Shown piece by piece: positions 33,913-46,276 of a stretch of 64,000 bases of DNA. Position numbers and translations under genes: made by a program. Positions within the stretch are counted from its first letter, which is position 1, and every line of letters starts with the position of its first letter. The notes under the pieces were generated by a model, which was not told the DNA's origin, made no database searches, and saw only the letters and a list, made by a program, of their open reading frames with translations. The stretch covers positions 40,796,001-40,860,000 of the forward strand of contig JAZHRO010000039.1 in assembly GCA_037157565.1 (NCBI GenBank), given 5' to 3'. The stretch comes from Thalassia testudinum. Lineage: Eukaryota > Streptophyta > Magnoliopsida > Alismatales > Hydrocharitaceae.

Positions 33913-36221
33913 GTTAAAAGTCGATAACATGCTCAAGTTCTGACTAGGGTGTTGAGTCAAAATTCGTTGTAGTTTAGGAGAGAATCGCGTAGTAGTATAG
34001 CGACGAAAATCGAATCAACATTTAAATTTATAAACACTTGAAAAATCATGAGTTTCAAGGTTGTTCGCATGAGCAAATTTAGAATTCAATCCACTAATCA
34101 AATATAAATGATGAGCGCTTTAATCAATCAAAAGAATAATGATATATGTAATAAATAATTACTCACAAATATATTCAATGAATACTCAAATTGTATCTCA
34201 GAAGTAAATAACAAAAAGATAATAAAGATACAAAAAGTGGTGGTTGAGATCACCAATTAATCATTTACACTTAGCTCAATTTCCAACTCAAGATCAACTT
34301 TTCAAACCAACAGTAGCCTCAATTAACCATTTAAATTCAAATCCAACAATCAGCTTAATCGATTAATTCCTTCAGACTTCCCAGCTAAGCCTCAGACGAC
34401 TTAAGTCTCAACTCCAAAGCCCTTCACAAATTAGCCTAAGTGTTCAGCCAAGTATCCACAGTGCAAAACCCCCCCACCTCCTCTCAGAAAATCCTTTCTT
34501 TCTCTTCCTCCTAATCGGGTAAATGGGTAATCGGATCCAAACCAACCAGGCCCGCATGTGTGTGGGCACGAGCGAGGAGTGCGTAGGGGCGTAAGAGGGA
34601 CCTCACCCCATGTATCTGATGCGATAGGGTAGAGGCAAAACCATATGTATCAAAATCCAGATTAGTTGTCCACGATGTGGGACTATCTGGAGTTCTTTCC
34701 TTCGTGTTGTAGCTGTGTGTGGCTTCGTCCAAATCGAAGTTGCTACTATTGTTCTCTCACTCAATTGAAGGTGCGAGTGGCTTCGTGTCTGCAATCCGCA
34801 ACTTCTGAAGGTGGAGTTGAGGTGGATGAACGAAGGTAGATGGTGGAGCAACGGTGGACATTGTCGACAATGGCGGGCAACGACAACGAGACCTAAAAGC
34901 ATGAAAACAAGCTTATTGTCCCAATTAAAACGTTCATAAGGGTCGCCGGAGTGCAAGGAACACAATGGTGGTCTTGATTTGGTGAACGGAGGTCAGATGT
35001 GACTTGACAACATTGGAGAAGATGGCAGAAAGATGGATCGTCTGGCAGGGTTGTAAAGTGATCAAAGCACCCAATTTGGTTGGGGATTTTGTTCGTGGAG
35101 GTGTGACGAAGGTGTGGGTGGTAGTAGCAAGTTGTTGGTGGTGTGTCGCATGCGTACGACCACGTCGAAGGAGTGGCCAGGGGCGGAGAAGACGAAGTGG
35201 GAGAAGGTGGATTCGGTGGTCGAAACTAGATTCTAAGGACCTAATCCTAAGCTAAGAGAAGTGGGCAGTAAGTGGACCTAACTATTTGGACAAAAGGAGA
35301 GGAATTTCGATCGTCTTGCCTCGTCGGATGCAAAGGGGATGAACACCTCCGGTGAGGAAGGATGGTGAGGATGAAGGGGATAGGTGCTCCTACTTTGGTA
35401 CGTGAGAAGTTGAAAGAGAAGAAGAGGTTGGGCCACTTGATTTGTTCGTCAAGTGGTCGGAGGAAGGAGGTTGAAGAAGCTCACCAGAGTCGAGGTTGGA
35501 GGTGGCTGGAGAAGGAAAAGAAGATGTATTTTAGCCGTAAACCTGGCTAATTTTGATGTAGGAGCATCCTAAGACTTATATAGAACTCCTATTGGGTCTC
35601 AAATTGGAAGAATTCTTGAGTTGGCAACTTGGTTTGAGAAGCTTTTAGCCCTTGATTTTCGTGAGCTCGCAAGAGATCCCTACTCCAAATCAGGCTCTGA
35701 AATGCATTCTGAATGGTTTCCCATAGTCTAAACACTAATCCCTCCAAATTTGGAGGGATTTGGTGTTAATTCGAGAGAGATTTTCTCTCTTGAATCTCGG
35801 CAGGTTTGGGTTCTTTAGGAATCCTGATGTTAATGGCAGTAGGGACCTTGATGTGAAGAAAAGGAGAAAGTTAGGGGTGTCTCTGTAAGAAAACTTGAAA
35901 CATAGGGGTGTAGATGTGAGAAATGGAGATTATATGGGCCAAATTGCAAACTAGATCAAGATAAATTCTAATTTGGCCTAAATTTTGGTGTTAACCTAAT
36001 TTAGACACAAGGAATCTAACAGTAAACTTGGATTTGAATTCTGACCACGTTTGACTAGGTAAATTGCATAAGAGCCCAAATAAGGGTAAATTCCTATCTG
36101 AATCTCTATTTTTTTGTCAAAATGGGTTCAAATGGTCAAAGTGAAGGTATCAAACCTCTTAGAATATTTTTCAATGAATTTTAGGATATTTAAATTGAAT
36201 TTATCTCTACCAGAACCCTTT
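33913..36221. other. Non-coding DNA, no gene seen
   Basis: Likely another old LTR or leader: it starts with GTTGAGTCAAAATTCGTTG-type sequence near the left edge and runs to the sharp junction with the copia block at 36222. Open frames at 34603-34965 (minus), 35004-35255 and 35362-35550 have no recognisable domain. Confidence 0.4.
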
Positions 36222-38457
36222 CAATTCAAAGTGACCAAGCAAACAAGTCTGAATAAGGATGTAAGACTTAAAAGGGAATGGTCTCATGAAAGACAGACAA
36301 GGCTACTCTATTTATGAGATGGACAATAGTATGGTATCACCCCGAAATTTCTTGGGAACATTCATAGATACAAGTAGGGTGCAAGAGATGTCTAGAAGCT
36401 GGCACAACTCCCTTTTAGCAATGTCGTTTTGCTGAGAGGTGTAGGGACAAGATGTACGGTGTATGGTACCATTGTCCTTAAAGAATTAACAGAAAGCATG
36501 TTGTTGACACTCAAGAGCATTATCATATCAAAAAATTTTAATAGTAATAGAATAAAAAATTGCAACTTCATGAAAGAACTTTAATACATTAAGAATTTCA
36601 GACCTATCCTTCGTCAAAAATGCCTAAGAGACAACTAAATCATCCATAAAACAGCAAGGTACCTATGGCCAAATATTGGTTTAACAAGACAAGGATCCCA
36701 TACATCACAATGGACTAATTGGAAAGGATTCTAACTCTACTATTCAAGCCCAGAAAGAAAAGTGCTCCAGTAATGTTTCCCAAGCCGACAAGCCTCACAA
36801 TCAAAGGTAATGGAGGAAGGAAGATAAGGGAACATATGTTTCATCTTGGACAAAGAGGAATGACCAAGTCTGAAGTGCCACAAAAAAGGGTCTATGGAGA
36901 TAAGCGCAACACCAACAAAAACATAAGGTAAGTTGAGGTAATATAGCCAACCTTACTCAAAGCTTTTACCAATCATATACTTCGTTCAAATATCCAAAAG
37001 ATAACAATGGCCCTTATCAAAAAATAGTATTGCATTTTAGGAGTACAATTAACATTAGTTGTAATCTGGGAGACAACTCCACTCTACCAACGATAATAAT
37101 TGGAGATTAGGTCCCATTAGCCAATCATACATGGGCAATAGAGGATGATACATTGGAAACCTTACCCATGAGATGAGTAGAGGCTCCAAAATCAATAATC
37201 CAATCAGAAGGATCAATAGAAGTAGAATTTGCTACAATACCTATAGCAAAGATAGAATTAGAGGAGGGTTCACTCCGCAGACGATCCAACTCCTCAATAG
37301 TAAATGACAAAGCAGACAACTCTGCATCAGCCTGTCACTGAAGACTTAGCAGCAGTAGATATTTGATTTACCCAAGTAGGCTTCTCAAATTTCTCACAAC
37401 ACTTCTCTGATGGATAATTGATGTGCTTACAATGAATATAGGGATAATTGATACAGTGGCCACAACCACTTCACGATCACATCCATGTCCACCAACGCAA
37501 CCACCTCTTCCTCCAAAGGCAGCATGAGCAAAGGTCCCAGGAATAGTAACAGGGGAAGCAGGTGATGTATCATCATTAATCTTCTACAGCCAATTGTAAA
37601 CAGTCTCGAGATCTGGTACTAAATCTAATGATAAGACTTGATCTCTAGTAGACTGGCACCTAGGTGCTAAGCCATCTAGAGATAGGTATGTCTACTAAAC
37701 TTGCTCAATAACCTGCTTATCACAACAAGAAAATTGGAAGATAGCAAGTTCTTTAAATAGGCCCTCAAAGGAAGTAACATACTCAACTAAGGACATATCA
37801 CCATGATTGGTATTCCATCTGTGCCTGTAAATATCTACACAACAAGAAATGTGCATCTATAGGGGGTACCTCTATTGGAGTTATATGCCCTAAGCGAACC
37901 AACCTCAATCAAATCACTCGATCGGTGATTTAGATTTAAATGTTAGATCACGTGGACATACTAATACGGTCAATTGGGTCTCTGAGTATAATTAAGATGA
38001 TGTATTGTAGCCATGTTGGATATACCGATGACAGGTATCAAACAATCCAAACGGTTTGGATAGAGGATTTCAATGAGTTATAAACAACCATCATGATATC
38101 TAAATGTTGTCTCCAGACTCAATCTGAAAAGAAATGGCAATCTTCTCTAGAGATTGTTGCATGACTAATGCCCTCAATACACATCCTCTATAAAGGAATG
38201 GAGATTCAAAGTTGTCACGTAAATTTAGTCAAATAGTTGACTCAATGAGATAGAGATGCAGTTCTCTTGCTACTATCACAGAGAAGGCATATCCTCTGGC
38301 CTAAAACAGATGTGTCTCTATGTTTAAATATACACATTAGACAAATCGGTATTTGATGCACCCACCTTCGTGTTGAAACTGGAAAGCTAGTGTGCATATA
38401 AGGACACAAGAGATACATAATCTCCTAAAAGGATCACACAAATCTATTATCGTAGGT
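36222..38457 (-). mobile_element. Copia fragment, block 1 (integrase, protease, gag, leader)
   Basis: On the minus strand the order is leader (38457-37900), gag, protease, integrase. Gag pieces (about 37850-37330) include ELAIFQFSCCDKQ and a degenerate zinc knuckle before EKFEKPTWVNQ-like sequence. The protease reads WIIDFGASTHLMGKV (about 37205-37160), with Phe for Ser in DSGAS. Integrase is decayed, but the SCPYTSQQN stretch (about 36455-36428) and NVPKKFRGD remain. The element is cut at 36222 inside integrase. It matches 50155-52370 closely, including order and most small changes. Confidence 0.75.
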
Positions 38458-41267
38458 TGTTACGACCCGCTTCCCGAATCCCTACAGGACACGAGACCAG
38501 ACCGACTCGACTAATCCCAAGACCCAGTCGTCCATCGAGAAAGTAACCAAGAAGCAGGAAAGTAAACCACATTCACTATGCTAAGTAACTAACAATAACA
38601 AAAGTACAGCAGTAAAGAAATAAAACTACTACAGTACACACCACCACAATAATAAAAAGGTAAACGGGTACAGGAATATAATGTGCAGAACAAAAGAGTA
38701 CAGAATATAAAGGTACAAAAAGCTACCCACTACTACAAACGAGTACAAAAAGAGCTACAACTACTGGACTCTACTGGGCCCAGCACCCTCTGCAGCCGTA
38801 GGCTCTGGCTGCTCAACACCTAGACCTGAAAAGGGTTATGAGTACAAAACGTCAACGAATGCTGAGTAGAGTAGCAACCAACTAACTAAAGCAGTAAAAG
38901 TGGACAGGTAACTATTGTTTTTTAATTTCTTTCTTTCTTTAACTAATTATTCTTTCTTTCATCACTTGGTTTATTTATCAGGTCTCTTTCTTGATCTCAA
39001 ATGTTCCTCTTGGGAACAATCCTGATTGTAGTCTTTTCCGAAAAGTAGAAGTCGCACGTGGTGCTCTCCTGACCGGGAGAGTCTCCCGTGGTGGTCCTAC
39101 ACCCAGTCAACCACCCTAAGGTCACGGACAGACGTAACAGTGACTACGGCATGCACGATAAGCACACGGGTAGCTACCCCGCACTGGCACGCGATCAATC
39201 GTTTCCGTTAGCAGGTGCGCCCAAAGTATAGCACAGAACCAGTATAGGGCATAGCCCTCTCAGTAACAGGGGTCTAGCCCTTAAGAACCAAACAGGAGTC
39301 TTGCCCCTCCACAGTCCGCGCACCCTCGCCTGACTACCCTGGTTTGCCTAGTGGGCCTAACAAGTCAGTGTAGGACGACTAGCTGAACCCCAGGCCCCGT
39401 GGGGTGGCTAGCTCTCTCCCTACACTAGTAGCTCTCCCCGGTACTGTGTACACGAGGGCCAAAAAGTCGGTACAGAGTGGCCAATCCTAACCCCGGGTCC
39501 CAACCCAAGGGCGACTAGCTTCGCTTTGCACTAAATAGGGGGACAGTTGCTCTCCTTGGTACTTCGTACTCAAGGGCCAGCTCACTTCCCCACTCACATG
39601 TCTAGTTCTATTTCACTAATTCTCGAAGCTCTACTCCTAATTCCCCGTAGGGTTCAGGCTCACATTTCTCATATCATTCCATATCCGGTTTCATCATTTC
39701 TAGCCCCATTCTCAGGTTATGTACATGCAACTGGAAATTCTATCATTCACATTTTCATATTTAGTTTATTCACAGATAGCTCGTGTTTCCAACATTCGCA
39801 TTTCCATTTTTAGATTTATATACAGGCAACTCATATTATGTGTGCAACAGGAAAATTTCATTCATCAATTAACTGGCACAAGTACTACATGTTTCGCAGG
39901 CAACTGTTATTCATTCACAGGCATTTGTTATCATTTTATCTACTCATTTAAGACTGCAACACATTCATTCAATACAGACATTTCAGTGTTTTTAGTCCTA
40001 GGATTCATGCCACATCCTGGGTTCTAATCATTTATCTCACACATACATTCAGGTTTTAATTAAATTAAGGGGAAGCCACTCTACCAGTAAACTCGAGAGT
40101 AATGAGGGCTTGAACGACAGGCTCATGTGCCTCAGTAAGCCCCGAACCTGCAACGGAAACCAATCCTATCACAAGGATCAATCACAAGAGAATACTCAGA
40201 ATAGTATAGAAAGTATTCCAACAAGTAGGGGAATTCATACGGAAAACATCGGTATCTTAATTGCGGAAATCGGACCTCAAACGAACCCTAAACGGGTCAA
40301 AAATAGTGATTCTGACTCAAATCAGACGTCTGGAACAACTTCCAGACGTCTTAAAAGAGTCCAGAGCCATACCTCAAGTTCTGTGCTACTCCTCAGACGT
40401 CTAGGAACTCCGTTGGACCGTCTGGACCCAGTTCCAGACGTCCGACCACCTCTCCAGACGTCTGGAAACGCTTCCCGTCGTCTAGTGCCTCGCCCAGACG
40501 TTCGAAGTGCGTCGGAGGGCATGTCCCGTGCCTTCCCGAAGCAACTCCTACGCGAATCAACCAAAATCTTCCCAAAACGGCATGAAATAGTGCATCGGCG
40601 AAGCGGCCTGCATGCCCGTATCCGCAAAAGAGACGTACCTTCGCGAAGCCTCCTCCTCAGACGTCTAGCACCACCTCAAGACGTTCGCACTGTCGTATGG
40701 CAGTCACTCCAGACGTCTGATTCTGGGAAAATCCCAGAACCAGAACCTGCTTTCGCCTTCTCACGCCGCGCCCTCTCGCCTGCTGCTCCGGCTACAGCAG
40801 TGTCGAGGAGGACCTCCCCGATGCACTCTTCCACCTTGCGCACACGTCACTCCGGCCGTGAGCTCACCAGCGAGCTCCCACGCGAGCTCGCGAGCTTGGT
40901 CTCCTCTCCTTCTCACGCTGCTCCTCTCCTCTCACGCCGCTCCTCTCCGCCGCTCTCGCTATGCTGCTCTCGCTGGAGAAAGGAGGAAGTTGCTGGGAAG
41001 TGGGATGAAACAAGGGAGAGGAGGGGGGCTTATATAAGGGTGTGGGGTTAGGGTTTCCGTCAGGCGGAAGGAGAGAGAAGAAGAAAACAAGGGGCGTGTA
41101 CTGTCTGCGTACAGACGCAAACTCGTACACGAAAATTTTGTTTTCAGACGTCTGGGAATGAGTCCAGACGTCTTACAAGACGTCTGACCCTTAGTCCAAA
41201 CGTCTCACCAGACGTCTGACCTAAAGTCCGGACGTCTTAAAAAAGCTTAACAGTGCAGGTCTTAACA
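38458..41267 (+). mobile_element. Solo LTR C (family 1, diverged)
   Basis: Starts TGTTACGACCCGC, ends GTCTTAACA, flanked by TAGGT (38453-38457 and 41268-41272); 2810 bp. The matching block at 50155-52859 has a single uninterrupted TAGGT at 52371-52375, an exact empty site. It aligns with L over the first kilobase and in the palindrome region but is more diverged. A TATA box TATATAAG at 41031-41038, 230 bp from the end, suggests the plus strand is sense. Confidence 0.9.
40322..41236. promoter_or_regulatory. Palindrome arrays of LTR C with TATA box at 41031
   Basis: CAGACGTCTG-type motifs at 40322-40722 and 41143-41236, on both sides of the TATA box. The open frame 40110-41051 (313 codons) crosses the first group; it is translated mainly from the stop-free palindrome and I do not accept it as a gene. 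Confidence 0.65.
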
Positions 41268-41431
41268 TAGGTGTATATAGCAGATCGAGAGACTCAAGCT
41301 CACTCCACGTACGTATATTGAGAAATATGAAATTCCATATATGATTGTATGAGTCTTGATTAGACCCATACATGTAACAGAAGACAGTCTTTTGAGAAAG
41401 GATTTGATCTTCATTCCCATCTCAATGATTT
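41268..41431 (-). mobile_element. Remainder of block 1 copia leader
   Basis: Continues the leader after LTR C and matches 52371-52531. No coding content. Confidence 0.65.
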
Positions 41432-41849
41432 TATGAAAGAAGGGTGGTTATCCAAAAGATAACCTCCCAAAATCATTTATTAAACTCCAAAATCATTTAT
41501 TAAACTTGAAACTCGATCACAAAAAGGTAAATCACAGAGAGCACTCCCAAAACACCACCTGGAAAGAAATGGAGGAAACAAAATTTTCCATATAGGGGTT
41601 CTACCCCTTGAAGACCACTCTGTTTCTTCCCAACCAAATACCCCAAAGTGTCGCTAGCACCCTGGCCTTCTCTTTCTTTGATCTGAGCATGTTAGGCCTC
41701 CCATGTTTCCTGCCTGTCCTAAAAGACCCCCAAAATTCATCAAAACTACCAAAATCAATCCAATCAATTCCCAACCTCATTATAAAATTACAAGAAAAAT
41801 CAGCTTTTCTGGTAGATTCTAGTCTCACAAAATAGGTAGCTAACCACAA
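41432..41849 (-). pseudogene. 3' end of a LINE (truncated)
   Basis: The minus strand encodes RLGIDWIDFGSFDEFWGSF and WGIWLGRNRVVFKG, the C-terminal tail of a plant L1-type ORF2, followed by about 170 bp of 3' UTR. It matches 52532-52859. Similarity stops sharply at about 41777, where the full LINE continues into its zinc domain. The translation beyond (41778-41849) is unrelated. Confidence 0.75.
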
Positions 41850-42187
41850 GTATGAGCATCATGAAGGGGAGAAAAAGGCAAGTCATTCCAAAAGATGCAA
41901 AAAGGTTTTATATGATTTCTTTATGCAGTTGCTTTACCATTTTCCCCTGAAATCAATAATCACATTTTGCATAAGTACCATCAAAACTTTTATTTTGGAA
42001 CAACCACCGATTTCTTTTTTTGATAACAAAAGCCTGACAATCATCTCAATACAAAAGCTTACTCAACAAACATACAACTATTGATTATCTCAGCAAGTAG
42101 GTAGTCCATTAGTTGGTGTTGGCATGGGAATAAAGTCATGTTGGCGACAGCAGTCTTTGGCCACTTGGCACAGTCCAATTGGTGGGT
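41850..42187. other. Unassigned DNA, no gene seen
   Basis: Short AT-rich spacer between the LINE fragment and the copia LTR fragment; nothing recognisable. Confidence 0.4.
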
Positions 42188-43193
42188 CAATTGACTCTCA
42201 GATATCTAAAAACCTCATTAGACGTCTATCACTTATGTTCAAACGTCCTTGGATCTAATTTTTTATTCCATTAACTCTTGTATTTTTAGTCACCTATGAC
42301 TTGCCTTAAAGGCAAATGTCTAAATTACCTATTAAGACATCAAATTCTCTATCTCAAACATCTCTATTCAATCTTAACGTTGGAGATCAATTATTGGAAA
42401 TTCTTGAAAGTTGGACCATCTTTTGGATTATCTAATTTTCAACTTGAGACTTTTTTTAAGAGCCACTCAGACGTCTAAATTTTACTTTAGATCTCTAAAA
42501 TGATAATTTCATATGTCTATGCAATCTAATCTAACATCTAGTTTAGCTTGTTTTTGCATTATTTTTCCTAGCCATCCTTGCTCGAATAATTGTAATCTGA
42601 TTTATATTCCAACGGCTCCAAAGGCCCCAATCTCACCTTCTACGCTTTATAAATACTTACCGAAGGTCACCAAAGCCTAAACATAACTATCCTAAGCAAT
42701 TCTCAAACTTAAAACTTCAAATTCTCTTTAAATTGCTCTAAGTGCTCATTGTGCACTTCTTTGTTCTTCTGAGCACACTCCCTCCATGCTTCACTCCTCT
42801 TTGTTCTTTTGAGCACACTCCCTCCATACTTCACTCCTCTTTTAGGTTTGTAAAAGGGAGTATACTAAGCCTTACATTTCATCCTATATCTTCTAAGGCT
42901 CTATAAGATTTATTGTAATTTTCTATCGCATTGTTTTCTTTATTATTTTGGGTGCTTAGTCTAGAGGCAACTCGTTCTATTTTGTAGAAAAGGACAAAAC
43001 TCTCCTCGGGAGCTATCTAGGAGAGGGGATTTGTATTCCTTTTTAATTAGTGATTCGCAATAATTTGTGGAGGAAAAATCCTATATTAGAAGAATTAAGT
43101 AGTGATTCCACAATAATTTTTTCTTTTTCTTTTTTTTGTGATTGGTTTTTTTTCCTTTAAAAATTCACAACCCCCTCCCCGCGCTGCTATCCT
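42188..43193 (+). mobile_element. Copia (SIRE-like) LTR fragment
   Basis: Aligns with the 5' LTR at 22969-26414 from TCAATTAACTCTC (near 23640) to the C-rich LTR end, without the insert at 24331-26103. It keeps two motif sites with intact CpG (TAGACGTCTA, AAACGTCC) where the other copy has AAACATCT and AAATGTCC. A 40-bp unit is tandemly duplicated at 42761-42800 and 42801-42840 with two differences. Confidence 0.75.
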
Positions 43194-44582
43194 AGTAATG
43201 GTTTATTATTCAAGTATGGGAGCTTTGCAATTTAGGATTCTCTATTTTTTGAAGTTAGTAATATTATTATAAGATCAATAATTAAACACAAAGGCACATA
43301 TGTATGCGTACAAGCATATACACATGGATGAAGGAAAAATGATTAGGTTTTGTTTGTTTCAATTTTTGCAATTAGTGAAGCAAATAATTGGATTTGAAAT
43401 CCACTTTATCGAAAATAATGAGCCAATGGCCATGCGAAGTATCTTAGCTGATATGACATCAAAACCGCCATGGCGAAAGATGCATGTTCGAGTTCCTGAG
43501 CATTACCTACCTAAGGAAGTAGGGGAAAGTAAACACCTCACTTCTCTCACTTAAGATGAAGATTATATCAATAACCAATTGAAAATTTGTTCCTCAAGTC
43601 AATTTCATTGTTGCACTCAGATATTTTAAAAAACCCTAATACCACACATCATCTCATACTCGTTTCAGTGCACTAGCTGAAAATACACGAATAAGACAAG
43701 GACTCTCCTCTTTTCCTCTTTTGCATTCTTTTAAGGCGAAGGCCACCATAATAGCAGAACTTAGACCTAGATGGCACCTACTTGATGGTACAGGGGAGAT
43801 AACAGCCACTAAGCTCCCACCTAAAAGCAGAAGTCACTGAAACACCCATCTCCGACACCCAAGCAGGGGCACTAACACCATACACATACAAAAGACATGA
43901 ACTCCACTTGTTCGAAACTCCGCTTGTCATTCAATATTCTTGATGACATATCATGATCGAAGTCCACCTCTTCATTTTAAAACGTTTATCTTAGTAACCA
44001 CGTGATTAGCTCTATTTCCATTGTCAAAGGACCATGCTATTTTTGGTTTTCTTCTTTACCGAGCACATCCTCAGAAATGCTAAATCAATGCTACCCTCCA
44101 ATAACTGATATTCTTTCAATCAAACAGAGAAGCCTAAGCAATTGTTAATTACAAAATAGCCGGGGATCTTTGTGAAATCGAAATGAGCTAAGAAATATCA
44201 AATACAGCAATGATTTAGTTTCACCTGAAATAATTAAAATTGGGATTACATTTAGAAAAATTGTACATCTCTGTCCTCACTACACTAAGTTCTGAAGGGC
44301 AACATTGAACTCAGCTCCGAGAAAACATGCATGTACATTCTTTGCTATTTCCCGAGCAATCTCGGCAAGTTCGGACGGGGTTTAGATTTGGGTGATTGAA
44401 ATTTCGAGAAAATTGCCTGTTCTCTACAATGATTGACTTCTTTTCATGTAAGCTTTAACATATGCATTACATGGTATAAAGGGTGGCTCGACCGAACAAA
44501 TAAATTACTCATCGCTTGGTGAAGAAGCAACAAAAACAAAGAGCTTCTCGCTGGTACCATCCTTAGGTTACCATATATCCTT
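43194..44582. other. Flank downstream of the sigma factor gene
   Basis: Lower repeat content than the rest of the window. It includes the probable 3' UTR of the minus-strand sigma factor (44582 downwards, AATAAA on the minus strand near 44503). A plus-strand open frame at 43300-43554 (84 codons) includes MRSILADMTSKPPW and VRVPEHYLPKEVG; I recognise no family and cannot tell whether it is an exon. Confidence 0.4.
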
Positions 44583-45155
44583 TCATATAAAGATTTCCTG
44601 CAACTGTTGTAATTTTTTGTTTTTCTTCTTGTTCTTCAGCTTCCTGAATGCGCACATCTCGAGCTGCCGAACTCTTTCCCTACTTATGTCCATAACTTCA
44701 CCTACCTCCTGCAGTGTCATCTCCCTAGAACCTTCCAGTCCATACCTCAGCCTGATCACCTCCCTTTCCCTCGGTTTTAATTTGTTCAACACAGCGTACA
44801 GTTCCTGGTTCATTAACTGCTTCACAAACGAGCTTTCAGCTGACTCCACGTTAGAGTCTTCCATCACTTCCTGATGGGGCGGACAAGGAAAACAAGAGTA
44901 AGCACAAGAGGACAAGTGTTGAACTGATAGTTACCATCGCATGGTTGAACTTACATATCGCTTCATGTTTGAATCTTCAAACATATTCTGCTCCAAAGAA
45001 AGGACAAACTTTGGGGCTGTACTTACAGCACGAACTCGTCTCTGAGGCAACCCAGTTTCCCGTACCACTTCCTCCTCAGTCGGATACCTTCCATGACGTT
45101 CACGAAAGTCCTCCGTTGCCCTATTAACTTTATATTGGGCACCAACAATGTGGTA
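44583..45155 (-). CDS. Plastid-type RNA polymerase sigma factor, last two exons
   Basis: Two minus-strand exons join in frame. Exon 45155-44955 (67 codons) encodes sigma region 3 (GRYPTEEEVVRETGL, PKFVLSLEQ). Exon 44870-44583 encodes region 4, with LKPREREVIRLRYGLEG, then TLQEVGEVMDISRERVRQLE (the -35-binding helix-turn-helix) and AFRKLKNKK, ending at TGA. The 84-bp intron has donor GTAAGTT and acceptor CATCAG; the upstream exon is preceded by TGGACAG. Nuclear-encoded sigma-70 factors direct the plastid-encoded RNA polymerase to chloroplast promoters. The AFRKLKNKK ending resembles SIG1-type proteins, but I do not assign the member. No region 2 exon or transit peptide is visible upstream to the window end. 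Neither exon has an internal stop, so the gene may be live with a very long intron, or may be truncated. Confidence 0.85.
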
Positions 45156-46203
45156 CTGTCCACAAGAAGACAAAATACACATTTACTCACAAGCCAGATG
45201 ATAAATGTTGTTTCAAGAAAAAAAGGAGCAAGAATACCTAGAGAAGTACAAACTGGATTAGTAACTTGGAGATCGATAAACCAAAACGAGAGTTTTGTGC
45301 CAGGACCACAAGGCAACTTGATTTAGAGAAAATCAGAATGCCTAGTTTTTAACAAAGGAGAAAATGTTAAACTTTCAATGTAGCAAACCTTCAGAGGCCG
45401 AGGTAGATGCCATTTGCTAGTTTCCAAAAACAGAGAGGAACCAAGCCTACAGCATTAAAGCAACCCTCCTCTTTTGTATAGCCAACTAGAAAGTTTTTGT
45501 GTAAAAGGAGATATCTGGAAAAATTTTAGCCCCAAAACCAGCAAATCTAGCTCATTGCAAAGGTTTTCCCGCTCACGAGCCTAACTCCAGTTCTTCTTTT
45601 GAAGAAGCTCGAATCCAGCTATCAGAAGTGATGTGACTGAGGGTGAGATACTTCAGGGGCTTTCTGAGGTGAGGTACTTTAGGGCCATTATGAGAGTGAG
45701 GCACTTTAAGGACTGCTTTCTTGATAGAGCCTTTCCTCAGGTGCCTAGTTACCTAAGCTTGCTATTTTAGATTCATTAAGAACCCTTTGTTCTTGACTAT
45801 CCATAGGGTTCGCCTGTCTCTTTTGCCTTTGGTTGGGTTATTAAACCTTCTTGCCTTGGACCTTCATTAGTCCTTGAGAAATATTTTGGCAAAGCCAAAA
45901 TGCGACTTAATCCACACCTCCCTTGCAAGAAAGGGGGGCACAAATCCCAATAACTAAAGTGCTATCCCAGAAGGACGATGTGTTGTGGAACCAAGGGCCA
46001 AGATGAGTTGGCTTGGAAAACTTCTTGAACTCGTACCCATGTCAGCTCTTTTTGCACAATAAAGGGCCCATAGGGCCGAAGTTCTATTTCGTCGTAACAG
46101 AGGATCTTTTGAAAAAAAACAAAAGAGAATGGAAGCAGAGAGAGAGAGAGAACTTCAAAAGAATTGGACAATGAGGCCCGTAGAGACATCCACTGTAACA
46201 AAG
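45156..46203 (-). other. Upstream intron or flank of the sigma factor
   Basis: No sigma region 2 motif is readable on the minus strand. A short internal repetition occurs near 45640-45720 (GAGGTACTTTAGGG / GAGGCACTTTAAGG). It would be intron if the gene is intact. Confidence 0.4.
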
Positions 46204-46207
46204 AAAA

Positions 46208-46273
<66 letters not shown>
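46204..46273. repeat. Compound microsatellite A-TA-GA
   Basis: A run of A, then about 12 TA units, then about 16 GA units without interruption. Short open frames across it are low-complexity artefacts. 46274-46616 beyond it holds no recognisable feature. Confidence 0.95.

Positions 46274-46276
<3 letters not shown>

Noticed and set aside
40110..41051. 313-codon frame, the longest in the window
   Set aside because: Lies in LTR C across a palindrome array; no domain, and not conserved as a frame in L or R.
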